DNA of 64,000 bases, from contig CM067083.1 of NCBI GenBank assembly GCA_034008185.1, positions 116,830,837 to 116,894,836 on the forward strand, written 5' to 3'. The notes below the pieces were generated by a model that ran no database searches, was not told where the DNA came from, and saw nothing but the letters and a program-made list of their open reading frames with translations. Each line of letters opens with the position of its first letter. The stretch's first letter is position 1. The position numbers were made by a program, and so were the translations under genes. Below are positions 51,585 through 64,000 of the stretch, piece by piece. This stretch comes from Gorsachius magnificus. Taxonomy: Eukaryota > Chordata > Aves > Pelecaniformes > Ardeidae.

Positions 51585-52010
51585 GAAGGAGAGTGTGTTG
51601 CTCTTTATAAACCAGGGGTGTGGAACAGACCTGCAACAGGGAGAGCAAGGTCCTGAGCAAACTGTGATGTATATAATATCGGCACCATTAGCTTTACCTG
51701 ACATCTCCTATTCAGTGCACATGTTGTTGATTGACAGAGACCCCCAACATGTTGATTCATGCTATTTAATTGCTAAGTCAATGCCTAAAAAGGTTACTGC
51801 CATCCATGATTTGATTGTTGATGAGGTTCCAGACTTTGCATACATTACCAAGGTCTGGCTGGATGACTCTGTAAAACCGTTCAGATGTTTTCTTTTGAAT
51901 CTTGGCTCATCAAAATTTGAGAAATGGCTAAAGCAGGGATACTACAAGGCTTTTAATAGAGCAGACAAAGCAATAACAGAAGGTGAAACTCAACAAAGCT
52001 CAGATTTGAG
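51585..52010 (+). other. Exon-like open segment or LINE endonuclease fossil
   Basis: A stop-free segment of 426 nt between a good acceptor (pyrimidine-rich TTTATTCCCTTTCAG, ending 51584) and a donor (GAG then GTAAGA at 52011). I do not recognise a host gene. The middle translates as PKKVTAIHDLIVDEVPDFAY and ITKVWLDDSVKPF. This resembles the N-terminal AP-endonuclease region of L2/L3/CR1-type LINEs, where a DLI...D...ITETWLD pattern holds the catalytic Glu; copy B has SHDLIAITETWW. Here the Glu position reads Lys and the Asn upstream is lost. The C-terminal 45 residues do not fit that domain. Alternatives are a real host exon or a chance frame, since similar-length frames occur elsewhere in the window. 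Confidence 0.35.
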
Positions 52011-52012
52011 GT

Positions 52013-54781
52013 AAGATGTGTGCTTTTAATGATAAAGAAAATTTATCCTAGGGGCAGACTGCATAGTAACTAGCAGACTAACTCAACATACCATTGACAG
52101 TCTCAACAAAAGGCATTCTCAAATCCACCCTTTTTGTGCTGCGTTGTGGACAATGCAGCACAAATTAGAACAATAGTAATCAATCAGCATAGTGTATTCC
52201 AGCACTGGAATCAGGAAAAAAAAAAAAAGTTCCTTAGAATGAGATGCAATGTTATGTGGGTTTTTTTAATATAATTAGTCATGCTAGGAAAAATGCTCCT
52301 CTTCCATTCTAGAGCTTTAGAAGCAATTACTAATATATAAGGCCTAAATTCAACACTCTGCTTTTTCTCTGCAAAATAACTGAGATCAGTATTGACTCCA
52401 TAGTTGTACACTACACCTTGATTTACCAAATTCAGGTGAGTGAATGTAAAGTTAAGAATCTAGATACCTCGTTTGAGTTGGGAATTATTTATTCTGTAAA
52501 GTGTTAATCTGATTCCAGTTGTATTTAAGGGACACATCAAATGAAGGATTTAGTACAAATCTTCCTGATATAATACTGGTTCATGGAGAGATATCAGAGC
52601 CAGTGCAAAGCAAGCTTTCTCAGGCATCAGGAGATATATATTCTTGTCAAGGTCCCATTTGGGGTATACTACCCCACCTCACCACAGGTGCTTGATTGGT
52701 AGTTCTGGACCCTGGTGATATTAATTTGCATAAATCCTGCTTAATTTGCTTAATTTTTTCTTGAGGTACAGGTGTATGTAGAGTTAAGTAGATTTAAAGT
52801 ACATTTAAACATGTGCTTATACCATGTTGTTCATTCCCATGAAACGTATTTGTTGAAATGCTTATGAACAATCAACTTTTGTACTGAGTAAATGACATCT
52901 GATACTATGCTACATTTGTGTGCTGTGCATGCATGTATCATAGTACGTCTTTGGTGATGCTTACCATGAGACTGTATTCTATACACTAAGAAACTGGAAA
53001 GACAAGCAATATCATAAAGTTTAGTATTATTTATTTTTAAGTGTTGTTGTTGCATAACTTTTTTTTGCTATTTTTTCTACCCTTTCTTGCTTGTGGGTTT
53101 TGTTTGTTTGTTTGTTTTTGGGGTTTTTTTAAGAAAATCCAAAAAGAAAGCCAGAAGAATTAAAGAATTGCCCATGAAGCAATGCTCTCCTGCACTTAGC
53201 CTTTTGCTCTGAGTCACTTCTGGGCTTGTTGCTGTCCTTACCATCACCCTAGGTTTGACTGTGGTTACATAATTGTTCTAGCTTGTGAGCTTCAAGGTCA
53301 ATCTCAAGTCAGCTCAAACTTACCAAGATTTACTTGCTAGGAAACAGAAAGAGAATTTTAAAATCATGCAAGTAATATTTTGCCTTTTTGAGAGTGTGTG
53401 GGCAATTCTTTTTTTCTATTGTATTTAATACTTATACAAGATAAATTAGTTCTATAGACTAGGCAATCTGTTCAGAAACTGTCAACATGTCCATGGTTAC
53501 TGAAAATATTCAGCCTTCCTGTTACCTGAAAAGTATTGGCTGGCTGGTATTTTTTAGTTAAATCCTTCTGGCAATAAACTGCCTAAAGACACCACTGAGA
53601 GTCTCCTGAGAATACAGCCCCACTGCTTATGTATACAGGGAACAGCTGAGAGCAGAAAAGTTCAGATAAACAGAGAGCAGTAGAAAGAAATATCCCTAAA
53701 TTGCATTGCCGAATATATTTTCCTCTTCTTAAATAACAAATTCTATCCATTTTCTCCAAAATACATGCTTGGAAAATCGCATGCCATTTCATTCTGGAAA
53801 CTGCATTCAACACATAGAACTTGAGTGTGCGCATTCACCCAAATTCATGCAAGTAAATGTGAGGAAACTAATCTGCTTCAAAATGCTTTACATATATATA
53901 TATATTAAAAAAGAGAATTCAGTGGAATGGCTGAAAAAAAAAGTTTATTCCATCCACAGGATGAACCATTTTGATACCACTGTATTATTTCATGGGAGGT
54001 ACTCTACTGGTGTATCCTTTTCTCTTCTAGTCTTCCTTGTAGGATATCTTGCCCATGATACACTATGACCCTCTCACAATTTTTTTTTATTTTAATTCAC
54101 TATAAGTCACCACTTTCAATTGGTGGACACAGGTAATGTAGGATATTGGAATCCGGAACTACCTGCCAGGAGGCACCTTCTAAGAAACAGAAACAGCAGC
54201 ATATGAAATAACAAAATATTCTGGTGTTTTGACGGAAATCACATATTTCACCATTTTATGCCAATTTAGCTTTCAACAACAACAACAAAAAAAGCAGACA
54301 TTGATCGCTAAGTACCCTTCTAATCAAAAGCCTCGCTTGGCATAATCACATCATTTCTGTTATTTTCTACAAGTTCTGTGACAGCAATATATATTTGTAT
54401 GCCACAGGGTGTATATAGATGATAGTAATAATCAGTAACAATAATCATGTTTCTGATTTCATCCCGTTTCATACTTTTCAAAGCCTACTGTTATCAGCTA
54501 GTTGAAATTCTGCAGCTGTGGCTTTAGAATTCCCCCCTTACATCCTGTTAAATCTCACTATAAGTAGCCTTTGTATATGCATGTATATGTATGAGTGTGA
54601 TAATAAAGTGAAAATGTAAGTATCCATTTTTAAAACTGCTCATTAAAATTGGCCAAATTAACAGGTAAATGCAAATGAGATATTAGCAATGAACATATAT
54701 TATCAGTAGGTCATAGTAAATACACTTCTGTGTTATCAATATACCCTCAATATATTTCTTGCCTTCTCTTATATTTGGCAG
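52013..54781. other. AT-rich non-coding stretch
   Basis: No gene recognised. It has GTTT repeats at about 53096-53118 and a short TA run near 53893-53906. It would be an intron if the two exon-like segments are joined. Confidence 0.5.
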
Positions 54782-54912
54782 ACTGCACTTCATGTCTCAC
54801 AGCCTGGACATTTACTTTCCCAAGGAGCTTCAATGCTTGTATGAAAGGTTCTGTCCTGATAACCACCTTCAGGCACTTCACAGGCCCTACCTGCGAGTTA
54901 CAAAGATTTTAG
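54782..54912 (+). other. Exon-like open segment, gene unknown
   Basis: 131 nt between a pyrimidine-rich acceptor (TTCTCTTATATTTGGCAG, ending 54781) and a donor (TTTTAG then GTAAAA at 54913). The frame with one leading base gives 43 residues, including LDIYFPKELQCLYERFCPDN and LHRPYLRVTKIL, a balanced composition with charged and aromatic residues, unlike most AT-driven frames nearby. The phase fits splicing from the 51585-52010 segment (two bases left there, one base here, giving Arg). I do not recognise the protein. Chance remains possible in so short a segment. Confidence 0.35.
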
Positions 54913-54914
54913 GT

Positions 54915-57900
54915 AAAACCAGCATTATTTCCCTTATATGCACCTGCTAAAAAAAATATAAAAACAAACAAAAAACCCCCTTTTGAATGGGTTTGCCCAA
55001 CATATTCTGAGGGTTCTTCTTGCAATCCAAAGGTTGATATAGCTGGAAATTGAAACTGAAATATTTACAAATGTTCCTCCAAAACTGTTGCTGAATTCAA
55101 AGCTTTCTGATCTCTTTAGCCCAGCTTCCACGCTATAGCATTATACTGGCAGTGTATTTTCAGAAAACAGATGTAAAAACTTCACAGGAAAACCTGAAGA
55201 GACTGAGATGACACCTAGGGAGGTATCGCATCTTCAATGTGATGGTTCTAACTGTAAAAGACGGGAAGTCACAAACTCCCCACTTTTCAGCTGAGATCCA
55301 GAACTCAGGATACTCTGTTGTCACAGTATTTTGTCTAAATTCCTTTATTCTTTCTCCTTCCTTGTTTTGGGTTTCCTTTTTCTCTGTCAGTGTTCTCCTA
55401 AATGCTTTGTCATTTCAGAACCTTACTTTTTCTCTACAATTCTCAGTGATTTTTTTATTCCCAATTCTGGTATTCCAGTGACATACCTTAACCCTTTCTC
55501 TGCTGTAAACACACATAAATCAAGCCAGAAAAACAGAAGCGGAAAAACTTCACTTCATATTCATTCCTCCATATTCATGCCAGAAACGTTTATGTGTTTG
55601 TCCGGTCTCATAAAGAGAAGCCATGTCATGAGACTTGTCTAGCTTATTAGATTCAAATAACATTTCTCTAGTTCCATTTTTTTGTGATTAATCCATCAAG
55701 GAAAAGAAAAAAGCACAAATCAAAATTTGAGATAATAATTTCTGAGGAAGATTAGAATGAGAGATGCAGCTTAAAAATATCGGTCTGTTCAGGGACTGTT
55801 TATGTACTGAAAGTGGCTAAATTTATCAAATACACTCTTTGCCATTATTTGTTCTAATTTAATTGGGATACATAGGAATTAGTTTCTGGAGCACAAGCTG
55901 AGCCTAAGTTATCTCCTGTGCAAATTATGCTGTAGTACCTATTTGTGTAGCTGTGCAACTCCAGAATTGTATTAACTTTCACCTTGTCTATGCTCTCCAT
56001 CAGCAGTTCAAGAAATGGGATATTTATCAAATTTAGAGACCATTTGACCTTCTTCAAGTTAATACAAAATCAGATTGACCTATAGTTGCCAGCATCAACA
56101 GCTAGTTCACTCATTAGATGACTTCTAGATAGGGATGGCCAAACGGTTTGACCCGAGATCACTGATGAGCTACATCCCATTAACCTCCAAAGAAAGAAGG
56201 AGAGACCAGAAAAAGAAAGAGAAATAGGGGACAAAAGAAGCTTCAAAGTAACAGCTGTGTTTAATAAAGAAAGTAACAGAAATACAGTATAATGGTTATA
56301 TACTTGATCTGCTCAGCTAAGACAACGGTCTGGGGATAAAGGGCTGCAAAAACATTAATATCTGGCTGTCCCAGCAAAATTTAGGGCAGTCACCTCCTAG
56401 TGACCACATTCTTGTCTTTCCACACCAGAAGTCTTGCCAAAACAAGAGAGACAAATAAACCAGGAGAGAATCTCTGTCAGTAATTTCACTAACTCAAAAA
56501 TTTTAAGATGCTTCAGGAAAGCAGATGATTTACACAAGAGATCTTAGGCAGGTGTTGTGCTTTTTTTTTTCTTTTCAGATCCTTACATCTTAATCTAACA
56601 CCTCAAATCTCACCTGATTTTACAGGAGGAGGATGAAAACTGGGCTGTTTGAATGAAGTCTAGTTGCAGGTGAATGGCTAGCCTTTCATCCAGAATACTC
56701 TCTTTGACTTTCCTTTCTTTCTTTTTTTTCTTAATGTGCGTGGTTGATCACAATGTCCCAGGATACTTTGTCACAGAGAAACTAAGGTTGATATGAATCC
56801 TGAAATAATTTGGTTAAACTTTGAAAGGATAATTCCAAAGCCCTCACATGACTGATTCCACAAATACATGTCCAATAAATGAAATTAAAGGACTTTGTCT
56901 ATTATATTCTCTGTGGGACATATTCCACCATCTTTGAACTCAGGTTAGAGACAGAAACTGTAGGAAACACTTTTATTAGTGTCTTTATTGACACAAGTTA
57001 AAATACCACAAAAGAAGAAAGATGTCTTTCTGAATCATTTCCTTACATAACTTTTTTATTCATTTTGACTGGTGACCTATACATAGCTATATCAGCATAT
57101 CTGGTGTTACTCGCTACCTCAGGTTGCCATCAGGCTTGATGCAGAAATGGTTGCTCTGGTTGGGGGGTATTTTCACTACCCCAGTGCTCTCTTCTGAAAG
57201 TTATGATTGTGAAACCTCAGTATCATTACAAAATCAGGCAATGCAATCTAAACAGCCTCCTTTAGTTCTGTGTTGTGAACTGTGGAGAACCACAGTTGAG
57301 GATGTTTGTTTCCAGCCATGTATTTGTTCTCTGCCACCCTCTGCTGTCACAAGGGGAAGGGTCAATGATGGGAAGGCAGCCAGTTCCTGCTGGTGCAGGA
57401 GAACATCTGAGGGTAGAAACACCTTGAACCAGCAGAGCTCTGTCCATCTCTCTTGGAAAGAAACAGACTTTTAGAAGGCATTTAGATCTTTACCAATGAG
57501 CTCAACCCATATTGGTTTCACTGTGAATTAGGAGCACATTGTATTTATTAGGCTCTTGGGGAAAATGGTAGAATTCACCTTTCTGAAAAATTTCCAGATT
57601 TTAAGTTTGAACACAGAAAATTTTGTATTTTTCATTAATGCAGGAGAAGAACCTCCAAATGAAAATTATTCTAGTGAAGAGATTGTATTGTAATATTCTA
57701 TTTTATCTTACTGATGGGAATTTTACATTAAAAACATTACTTTTTTACGTTTTGTTTTATTTTGTTTTGTTGAGCCACTGCTTTTGCATGGTAAAATCTT
57801 TGTCAAAATAATGCAAATCGGGTCTATTTTATTTTCACTTTATATATTCCTGTTATAGGTCTCTCTGCACACTTTGAGGACTAAGTGGACAGTAAATTTA

Positions 57901-60900
57901 CTTAAATGCATTTTGTGTCAAACAAACAACGCTGCCAATGTCTGTGTGAGAGTGATTTGAAAAGAATACTTAGGTGAAGAGAACAGCCCCTCTCTACCTC
58001 TCAGTTTGCAAAAGGAATCCCTGAAGAATCCAGTAGATCTCTAAATTAAACTTTTCTATTTTCTAGGTGGTGTGCTATTCTATTTTTAAATCTGTATAAC
58101 CACTTTATAATCACTATGACCCATGAATTATATCTTGTATCATATTTGTACCAAAGGGAATCAATAATGTGCAATAGATCTTTTTACCAGTTATGTAATC
58201 AAACATTATAAAGATACACTCACGCTTCAAAATAGAAAACTATTTAATCAACTTAATTTCAATTCAAAATTAAGATAGAGATACTAATCTATGTTCATTG
58301 ATTCATATCATTATAGATCCTGTCAAATAAATAGGAAAATACATCCCCTGTTCCTGGGAATTTATAATGTAATTTAAGGAATTTTCAATCTGTGAGAATA
58401 TCACATACCTTCATAGCTATTTCTGAGGATCGACTCTAGCTTAGTTCTGCCCTTAGAATCTATAGAATGCTCCCAAATTCTTCATTATTTTACAAATATG
58501 CCAAATCCTGACTTTTCCATTCAATTTTTATTTTCTGTGTTCAGTCCAATAACAAAGAACACCCAGCCATGTTTTATGTGAAAATAAAAAGCCAGTTGTT
58601 TTCCTTGGCTGAACGCAGGACAAAATTAGAGTTTCTTCAAGTCCCTGACACTTGGTTGAAGAATGCTCCCAAGGCTCTGTCCCTGCATGTGAAAAAGGGC
58701 AGGCTTTGGAAGATTTGGTACTCCTGCATCACTCTACCAAATAATGGCACTTTGGTGAAAAGTGAAAAACACATCATCATCCCACTGGACAGATCCCTTT
58801 CTCAGGTTCTATTTCAGGATCTTTATCTGTAGGCCCAGGAATTTCAGGAAAATGAGCAGTAGTCTGCAGAGCTGAGTCACAGACGATGCCCCATTCAGCA
58901 GCTTTAGTGGTTCATCTCCTTTCTCCACAGCATTACTTCCTCTCGCCGAAGCTCAGACTCTCCATCAGACAAAGAGAAATAATAATACTTTCTTCCCTTT
59001 GAAACATGGTTTCAAAAATACAAGCTACAGGCTGACTTCATGTTTCTGTGTAGGTAAGGTCCAGTTTGCCATTGTGCTGTTGCAGAGGGGCTAATATTTC
59101 CCTTTAGCTTTAATTTATTCAGACCTGAGAGCTTGGCATCGCCATTTGTTGGTTGAATTAAGAAAGAGTGCCTGTAATGAAAAGGTAATGTTCTAAACCA
59201 AATTTTTTTTGATCCCGTGTTGTTCACTTTCTCACTAAGACATTACAGCATATTCATTCAATTACAGATTAAGACAATACTGTCAGATTATAGTATCAAT
59301 AATAGCAGTATTTATTATTTCTGTTTATGTTAGACTGCCTTTTATTTTGAAAAAAAGTATATATAAGTATTTAATGGGTAGTTGTTTTACTTCTCAGCAG
59401 AGACAATTCCACTATATACTGGTTTAGGAGCTAAAACCTGTCCAAACTTCTGTAAAGATCAGAGTGTCTTATCTTAAGTTGGATTACTACTCTTGCAGAC
59501 TGAGACCAGATAAACAAAGCCCTTATATAACTTCAGGGCTGTTGTGATCAATTTGCCTGGTGCACGACTCTGGGGACCATGCTGTTTTACCATCTTGATT
59601 GCAATGATAAATCCATCATTACGTTCAGTGCGGTGGAAACAGCTCAGAGCCTTGCCATTTGTGGCAAATTTTTTCCATGGCAGGCTCATAGTAAATCAGT
59701 CTAACCTGAGCTGACAATGATTGATTCTGAACAAAATGTCACGAACAATCAAATTCTGTATTTTCTTCTTCTTTTAAAACTGCATAGATTTAACCCCTAA
59801 ATCTAACTAAATTCCAAATAAGACAAAATGGGGAGGCATTGTTTGTTTTTTTCTTCTCTGACTGATAATTATGAAAAAAAGAGGAGATTTAATTCACATT
59901 TTAGGAGTCTAAAGTGTGTGGCAAACAATGCGCCTGTTATTTACAGTCATTAATCATTACTAACGTTGGGAATCAGAGAAACACATATTTTAATCCACAT
60001 CAGAGTGCATGTGTGGGAAGGAGACAGGAAGATTTATCAGCTCTCTGAGGCAGGTATTGTTTCTTTCCTCCTGCTTGCTTAAAACCCTCCCATAATAGAG
60101 CTGTGGTAATGATTGGACTGTCTGAAAAATTTCATCACACAGATGGCATCAATATTGCAACATGGCATTAGAATCATCCAGTCAGCCTACTGATTTATCT
60201 TGGGTTGTTTATGTAGGCTCACAAAAGCTGTTGGAAAGGACTCTGAACCACTGGAGGTGTTACAGAGAACCTAAAGTTCCCCCTGGAATCCATGCTGGTC
60301 AAAATCTAACATTTGATTGAATGTTGTTGAAACAGATCCTATATTCCATTGACAGAAAATGTACAGAAAAGAACAGAAAACTCTTCTGGCCTAAAAGTTA
60401 AGCGTTTCAAAGATGGGAATTAATTTTATCAGTTAAAAAGTGGGTTTTGAGGATATAATTGGAAAAAAAAAATATATTCATTATTTTCCTTAAAGCAGCC
60501 AAGTTTGTCTGCAATAGATGCAGAACTTAAAAAAGGCATGAGCAGACCTTTCTGCTTTACAGTTTGTGAGAAAAAAAAATGGTGTTAAAGAAAAATAGCT
60601 TTGGTTTTTGTGCATACTGAATAGAAAACGAAAATGATACAGTCACTGAAATGATTACCTCATTTATTTGTTTATCTAGAATATTGGATGAAAGAAAGTA
60701 AAGGAATTGAAATTAAATGAATTATAAGCATCTTTCAAATCTATTCTTTTTCTAATATACAGAGATCAGACACTTTTCAGAGGCAATCAGCTTCTATGTG
60801 AGGTAGAGCAAACAGAAGCATCTTCCAGCTGAGACAAAAGGCTTTGCAGAGCTCATGAGTTTGTGAGGAGATGTGAAGAGAATAGCTTAAATTGACTATC

Positions 60901-62028
60901 GGATATTTTTATATTGTTTTGGAGGAGTGGGAATCTTTCAAATTTAGTATGTGAATACCATGCTTGTGAAACTGAAACACAAGCAGAACTTGCTATAGAT
61001 GAGGTATTATTCTTTGCACAGCCCTAGTAATGCAACTATCTCTGACCTGAATTAAAATCATTATTCCTATTCACAGTTTTTTTTAATCAGAAATTCTAGG
61101 GGAAAGGCAGTTCTGCTTCACAGAGGATTTAATTATATTATCAGGTTTTGATATTCAAAACTTAGTTTAGTTTTGATTCAGAACAAATCCCAAAAATTCT
61201 CAGTGACAGGAATAGTCCAAGGGTTCTTAATACAAAGACAATCTACTCTGAGAGACTGAACCTGGGCTGCAGTTTCTGAAAGCTCTGGGATTTCTGGATT
61301 AGAGGCAATCTCCCTGCTTGGCTGCCTCAGTGACACGAAGCTTCATAGTCTGGTATCTTCAGTAAAACCAACCAATAGCCACGTATATGAGTTTTAAAGA
61401 AACCTGGCAAGTTTAGAAGATGCCTGTCAGGCAAGCTTCTTCGGCTTGATTTCTAAAATAACTGCTATTGAATTGAACTTTCTGTGGACTTTTTCATGCC
61501 ATTCCCAAGTAAAATCTTCTTCTGCCAGAGTTTTTTCAATCAGCATTAATCAGCCCTTTATGGCTATGCTTACACTATCAACGCAGCACAAACAAGTGTG
61601 GGTTTGTCAAGCAAGGCAGTTGGTGCTGAGGACCTATGTCCACAGCGTACTGGGAGCTTCAGGGAGATTTTATTTGGACTGGTTGTAGTCTTCCTGTGGA
61701 CTGTATTCTCCTTAGTCTGAAGCCCATTCCTGTTTCATTTAATCCAAAAGGAGTCTCATTTCTGATTTCCTTCATGAGAACCAATGAGTGGTGAATATAC
61801 TCTTAATTTGAAGTAAAATGCTGGGGTAAATATTCCATCTATAAAAGATTAGATCACGACTTGTGGTCTCACTGCCTGGGGATATCCTCCATGAGACAGT
61901 CATGGCTGTTGTTCAATACTGTGCCCAGTACCAGCTTTCAGAATGATGCTTAATACTTTACAAGTGGCAGTGAAGATTTTGCCTTCATCAGGAAGTTACT
62001 GTGAAGTAAATTCAAGTCTAAGCCATAT
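54915..62028. other. Long AT-rich stretch without recognised genes
   Basis: About 7 kb with no gene or transposon I can support. Frames of 116 (57124-57474) and 87 codons (58569-58832) lack domain signatures. The first lies in locally less AT-rich sequence and might be a very old repeat. Confidence 0.5.
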
Positions 62029-62130
62029 CATAGAATCATAGAATTGTTTAGATTGGAAAAGACCTTTAAGATCATCAAATCCAACCACTAACCTAACATT
62101 GCCATCCCACCACTAAACCATGTCCCTAAT
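62029..62130 (-). mobile_element. Very short CR1 3' tail
   Basis: About 100 bases of CR1 3' end on the minus strand, same subfamily as the copy at 18269-18463. On the plus strand: CATAGAATCATAGAATTG, then GGAAAAGACCTTTAAGATCATC, CTAACCTAACATTGCCATCC and CACCACTAAACCATGTCCCT. Similarity stops near 62130, within a perfect inverted repeat. Confidence 0.88.
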
Positions 62131-62143
62131 GACATTAGGGACA
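62121..62143. repeat. Inverted repeat at the 5' junction of the CR1 tail
   Basis: TGTCCCTAATG (62121-62131) and CATTAGGGACA (62133-62143) are perfect reverse complements around a single A. The left arm is CR1-derived; the right arm lies at the break. Confidence 0.9.
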
Positions 62144-64000
62144 ATCCCATATGACACCATTAGTCTAACATGGATCCCCTTACAGAGTCAATTAGTAGAT
62201 ATTAACTAATCCAAGCTTTTTCACCTTAAATTCAGTTGACAGTGAACAAATCAGAAGCATCAGTCATGGGGAATTAAGTGGAAGTTTGTGTGGAGAAACT
62301 TGAATATAAGGATTTTTTTACATGAAGGGCAGCTACAAATAGACATAAGGTAAACAAATTGAAGTGACTCTTAAAGCTGATTTTTAGTTTTTCATATAAG
62401 ATCTTAATATAGTTTGAAATTAAACTTCTAGTTATTTCAGATCAGCTTTTCCACATGTTCTTGTGTAAGCAGGCTTTTTGTGGATAATTTCAGCAGGTCA
62501 CTGTGCTTCACATTTAAAAAAACTAAACCAAACACAAAGCAAGCTAACCTATTATTGATCAGGACTAAGTACAACCTGCTGCCAAAGGAGGCTAAGGGGT
62601 TGGCAGAATTAAAACAGAAATTATAAATATGCCCAAATAACAGGAGTAGCAGTATAACAGCAAATATTAAATCAGTCAATGAACAACAAAGTCAGTAAAA
62701 ACAGCACAACACTTTCTGAACTGTCAAAACTGCTTGTAAGACCAGCCTTTAGACAAACTCACCCCATGCAAGGCTTGGTAGCATTTTTCTAGAAGGCTTT
62801 TCACCATTTCTTCTGAAATACCAGGTCCCAGCCTCTGCTGAGTATGCTACAGGAAAGTAAATGAGCAATGAGTCCGCCCATTATACCAGTAAGAAGCACA
62901 CATATGTTTATGACCTTGTATATTTCTTCAAATTTCAACACAATCTTAACACTTTAAAAAAAAAAACCAACCCTTTAGCTTATACTTCTAGAAATCTTTT
63001 TTTATCTGACCATCAGTGAGCTCATTAACCCCCTAAAAGTATACTTATACGAACAAAATAAATAGGGTGAGGGCTAAGGCCCATGCAACAGTACCTGACT
63101 GTTCACCCTGTTAAATTATCAGTCCACCCTGGCCCAATTTTGGACAGGATGAACAAGCAGGCTCCCATTCAACTTTGGGGCAGGAACTAGGTTTGGCACA
63201 GATAGGACTATTCCAGCAGTGTTTGTAACGATAAGGATATTTTACTGTGTAGTTCACGTTATGCTGTGTCACTAGACTTTCGATCCAGAAAATATTTCCT
63301 TGCATACTTTATTAATTAAAGATTATAGGTATTCATCGAATCCTTTTTTTTTCCTTTAGCTTTTCTTAATTTTCTCATGCACATTACTCCCAGAATTGAA
63401 AAATCCATTGCTGGCATAATTCTATGTATATGAATAGTCCTTGTGTTGACTCACATTGGCTTGGGTGGCAACATCTCTACTACCAAAACACAGAAGTGCC
63501 TAGGCTCAGGGACTACCCCACAATTATCCACAGTCAGATTGTAAGTACTGTTATATGGGACTCTAACATAGTCTTGGCTTCCTACAACTCTCAAACAATT
63601 TTTGGATGTGGCTAAGTGAGTTTAGCCTTATGGATGTGAGTTATGCTTTATTATTACAGTCACAGTGATCCTTGGGTCATTTTACTTATTATTATAGAAG
63701 TAGCCAATGGGTAGACATAGCTACACTGTCACAGGACAGTGCTAAAATGGCTCACTGCCACAATGCTTAAGACTGACTTACTCTCGAGCAGACTGGCAGT
63801 GTCTGAACTACATTGCACTTGTCACTGGACCATCTCTCAGCCTCAGTGGTGCCTGCATAGGCTTAAAATATAATTATGATTTCATGTGCTTTTCAGTACA
63901 CAGTGTCAGAAATAATGTGAGGTTTGTTTCAGCCCAGCAGCACAATACTTTTATTGCACAGAAGTAAAGGTAACCTCTAGGACGTTGCATGACTATGGAT
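62144..64000. other. AT-rich non-coding stretch
   Basis: No gene or repeat recognised up to the end of the window. Confidence 0.5.

Noticed and set aside
57124..57474. 116-codon frame in less AT-rich DNA
   Set aside because: No motif. Both strands have open frames here, which suggests composition rather than coding.
1..64000. CRISPR arrays, tRNA or rRNA genes, bacterial operons
   Set aside because: No regularly spaced repeats, no cloverleaf with A/B boxes and no ribosomal RNA segments were seen. The sequence is vertebrate in character.

Overview
This 64 kb window is AT-rich vertebrate nuclear DNA, almost certainly from a bird. The evidence is a dozen fragments of CR1 LINE retrotransposons, several ending in the CR1 3' hallmark of short tandem 8-mers (ATTCTATG or ATTCTGTG, no poly-A tail), plus two solo LTRs of an endogenous retrovirus family widespread in birds. 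I see no bacterial gene organisation, tRNA, rRNA or CRISPR array. No host protein-coding gene can be named, so the window reads as intergenic DNA or the inside of a very large intron.

Layout: 1-5 kb is unique DNA with a GC-rich patch (1077-1260) and a decayed CR1 fragment (about 2473-2945). 5-12.6 kb holds a short CR1 3' end (5142-5372, minus), a sense-oriented solo LTR (6549-7137) and CR1 copy A (11402-12638, minus). 17.5-24.5 kb holds two CR1 remnants, a truncated copy (C, 21030-21272, minus) and the longest element, CR1 copy B (about 21645-24516, plus), with degraded endonuclease and reverse transcriptase. 32.4-34.4 kb is CR1 copy D (plus), a close relative of A. 39-43 kb holds two old CR1 fragments, one with a tiny CR1 3' tail nested in it. 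48.8-50.4 kb is an old minus-strand CR1 split by a second solo LTR (49486-50072) with a perfect 5-bp target-site duplication. 51.5-55 kb contains two exon-like open stretches with plausible, phase-compatible splice sites; the first also resembles a LINE endonuclease fragment, so its nature is unresolved. 62 kb has a very short CR1 tail. The rest is AT-rich sequence with simple repeats.

All recognisable coding capacity is retrotransposon-derived and broken. The most useful observations are mechanistic. Three 5'-truncated CR1 insertions carry short local duplications exactly at their 5' ends (two inverted, one direct), suggesting cDNA fold-back or slippage when the 5' end was joined. Copies A and D share an identical 8-nt deletion in the RT region although truncated at different points, implying a frameshifted source element that still spread. 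No host gene system or novel molecular machine is visible.
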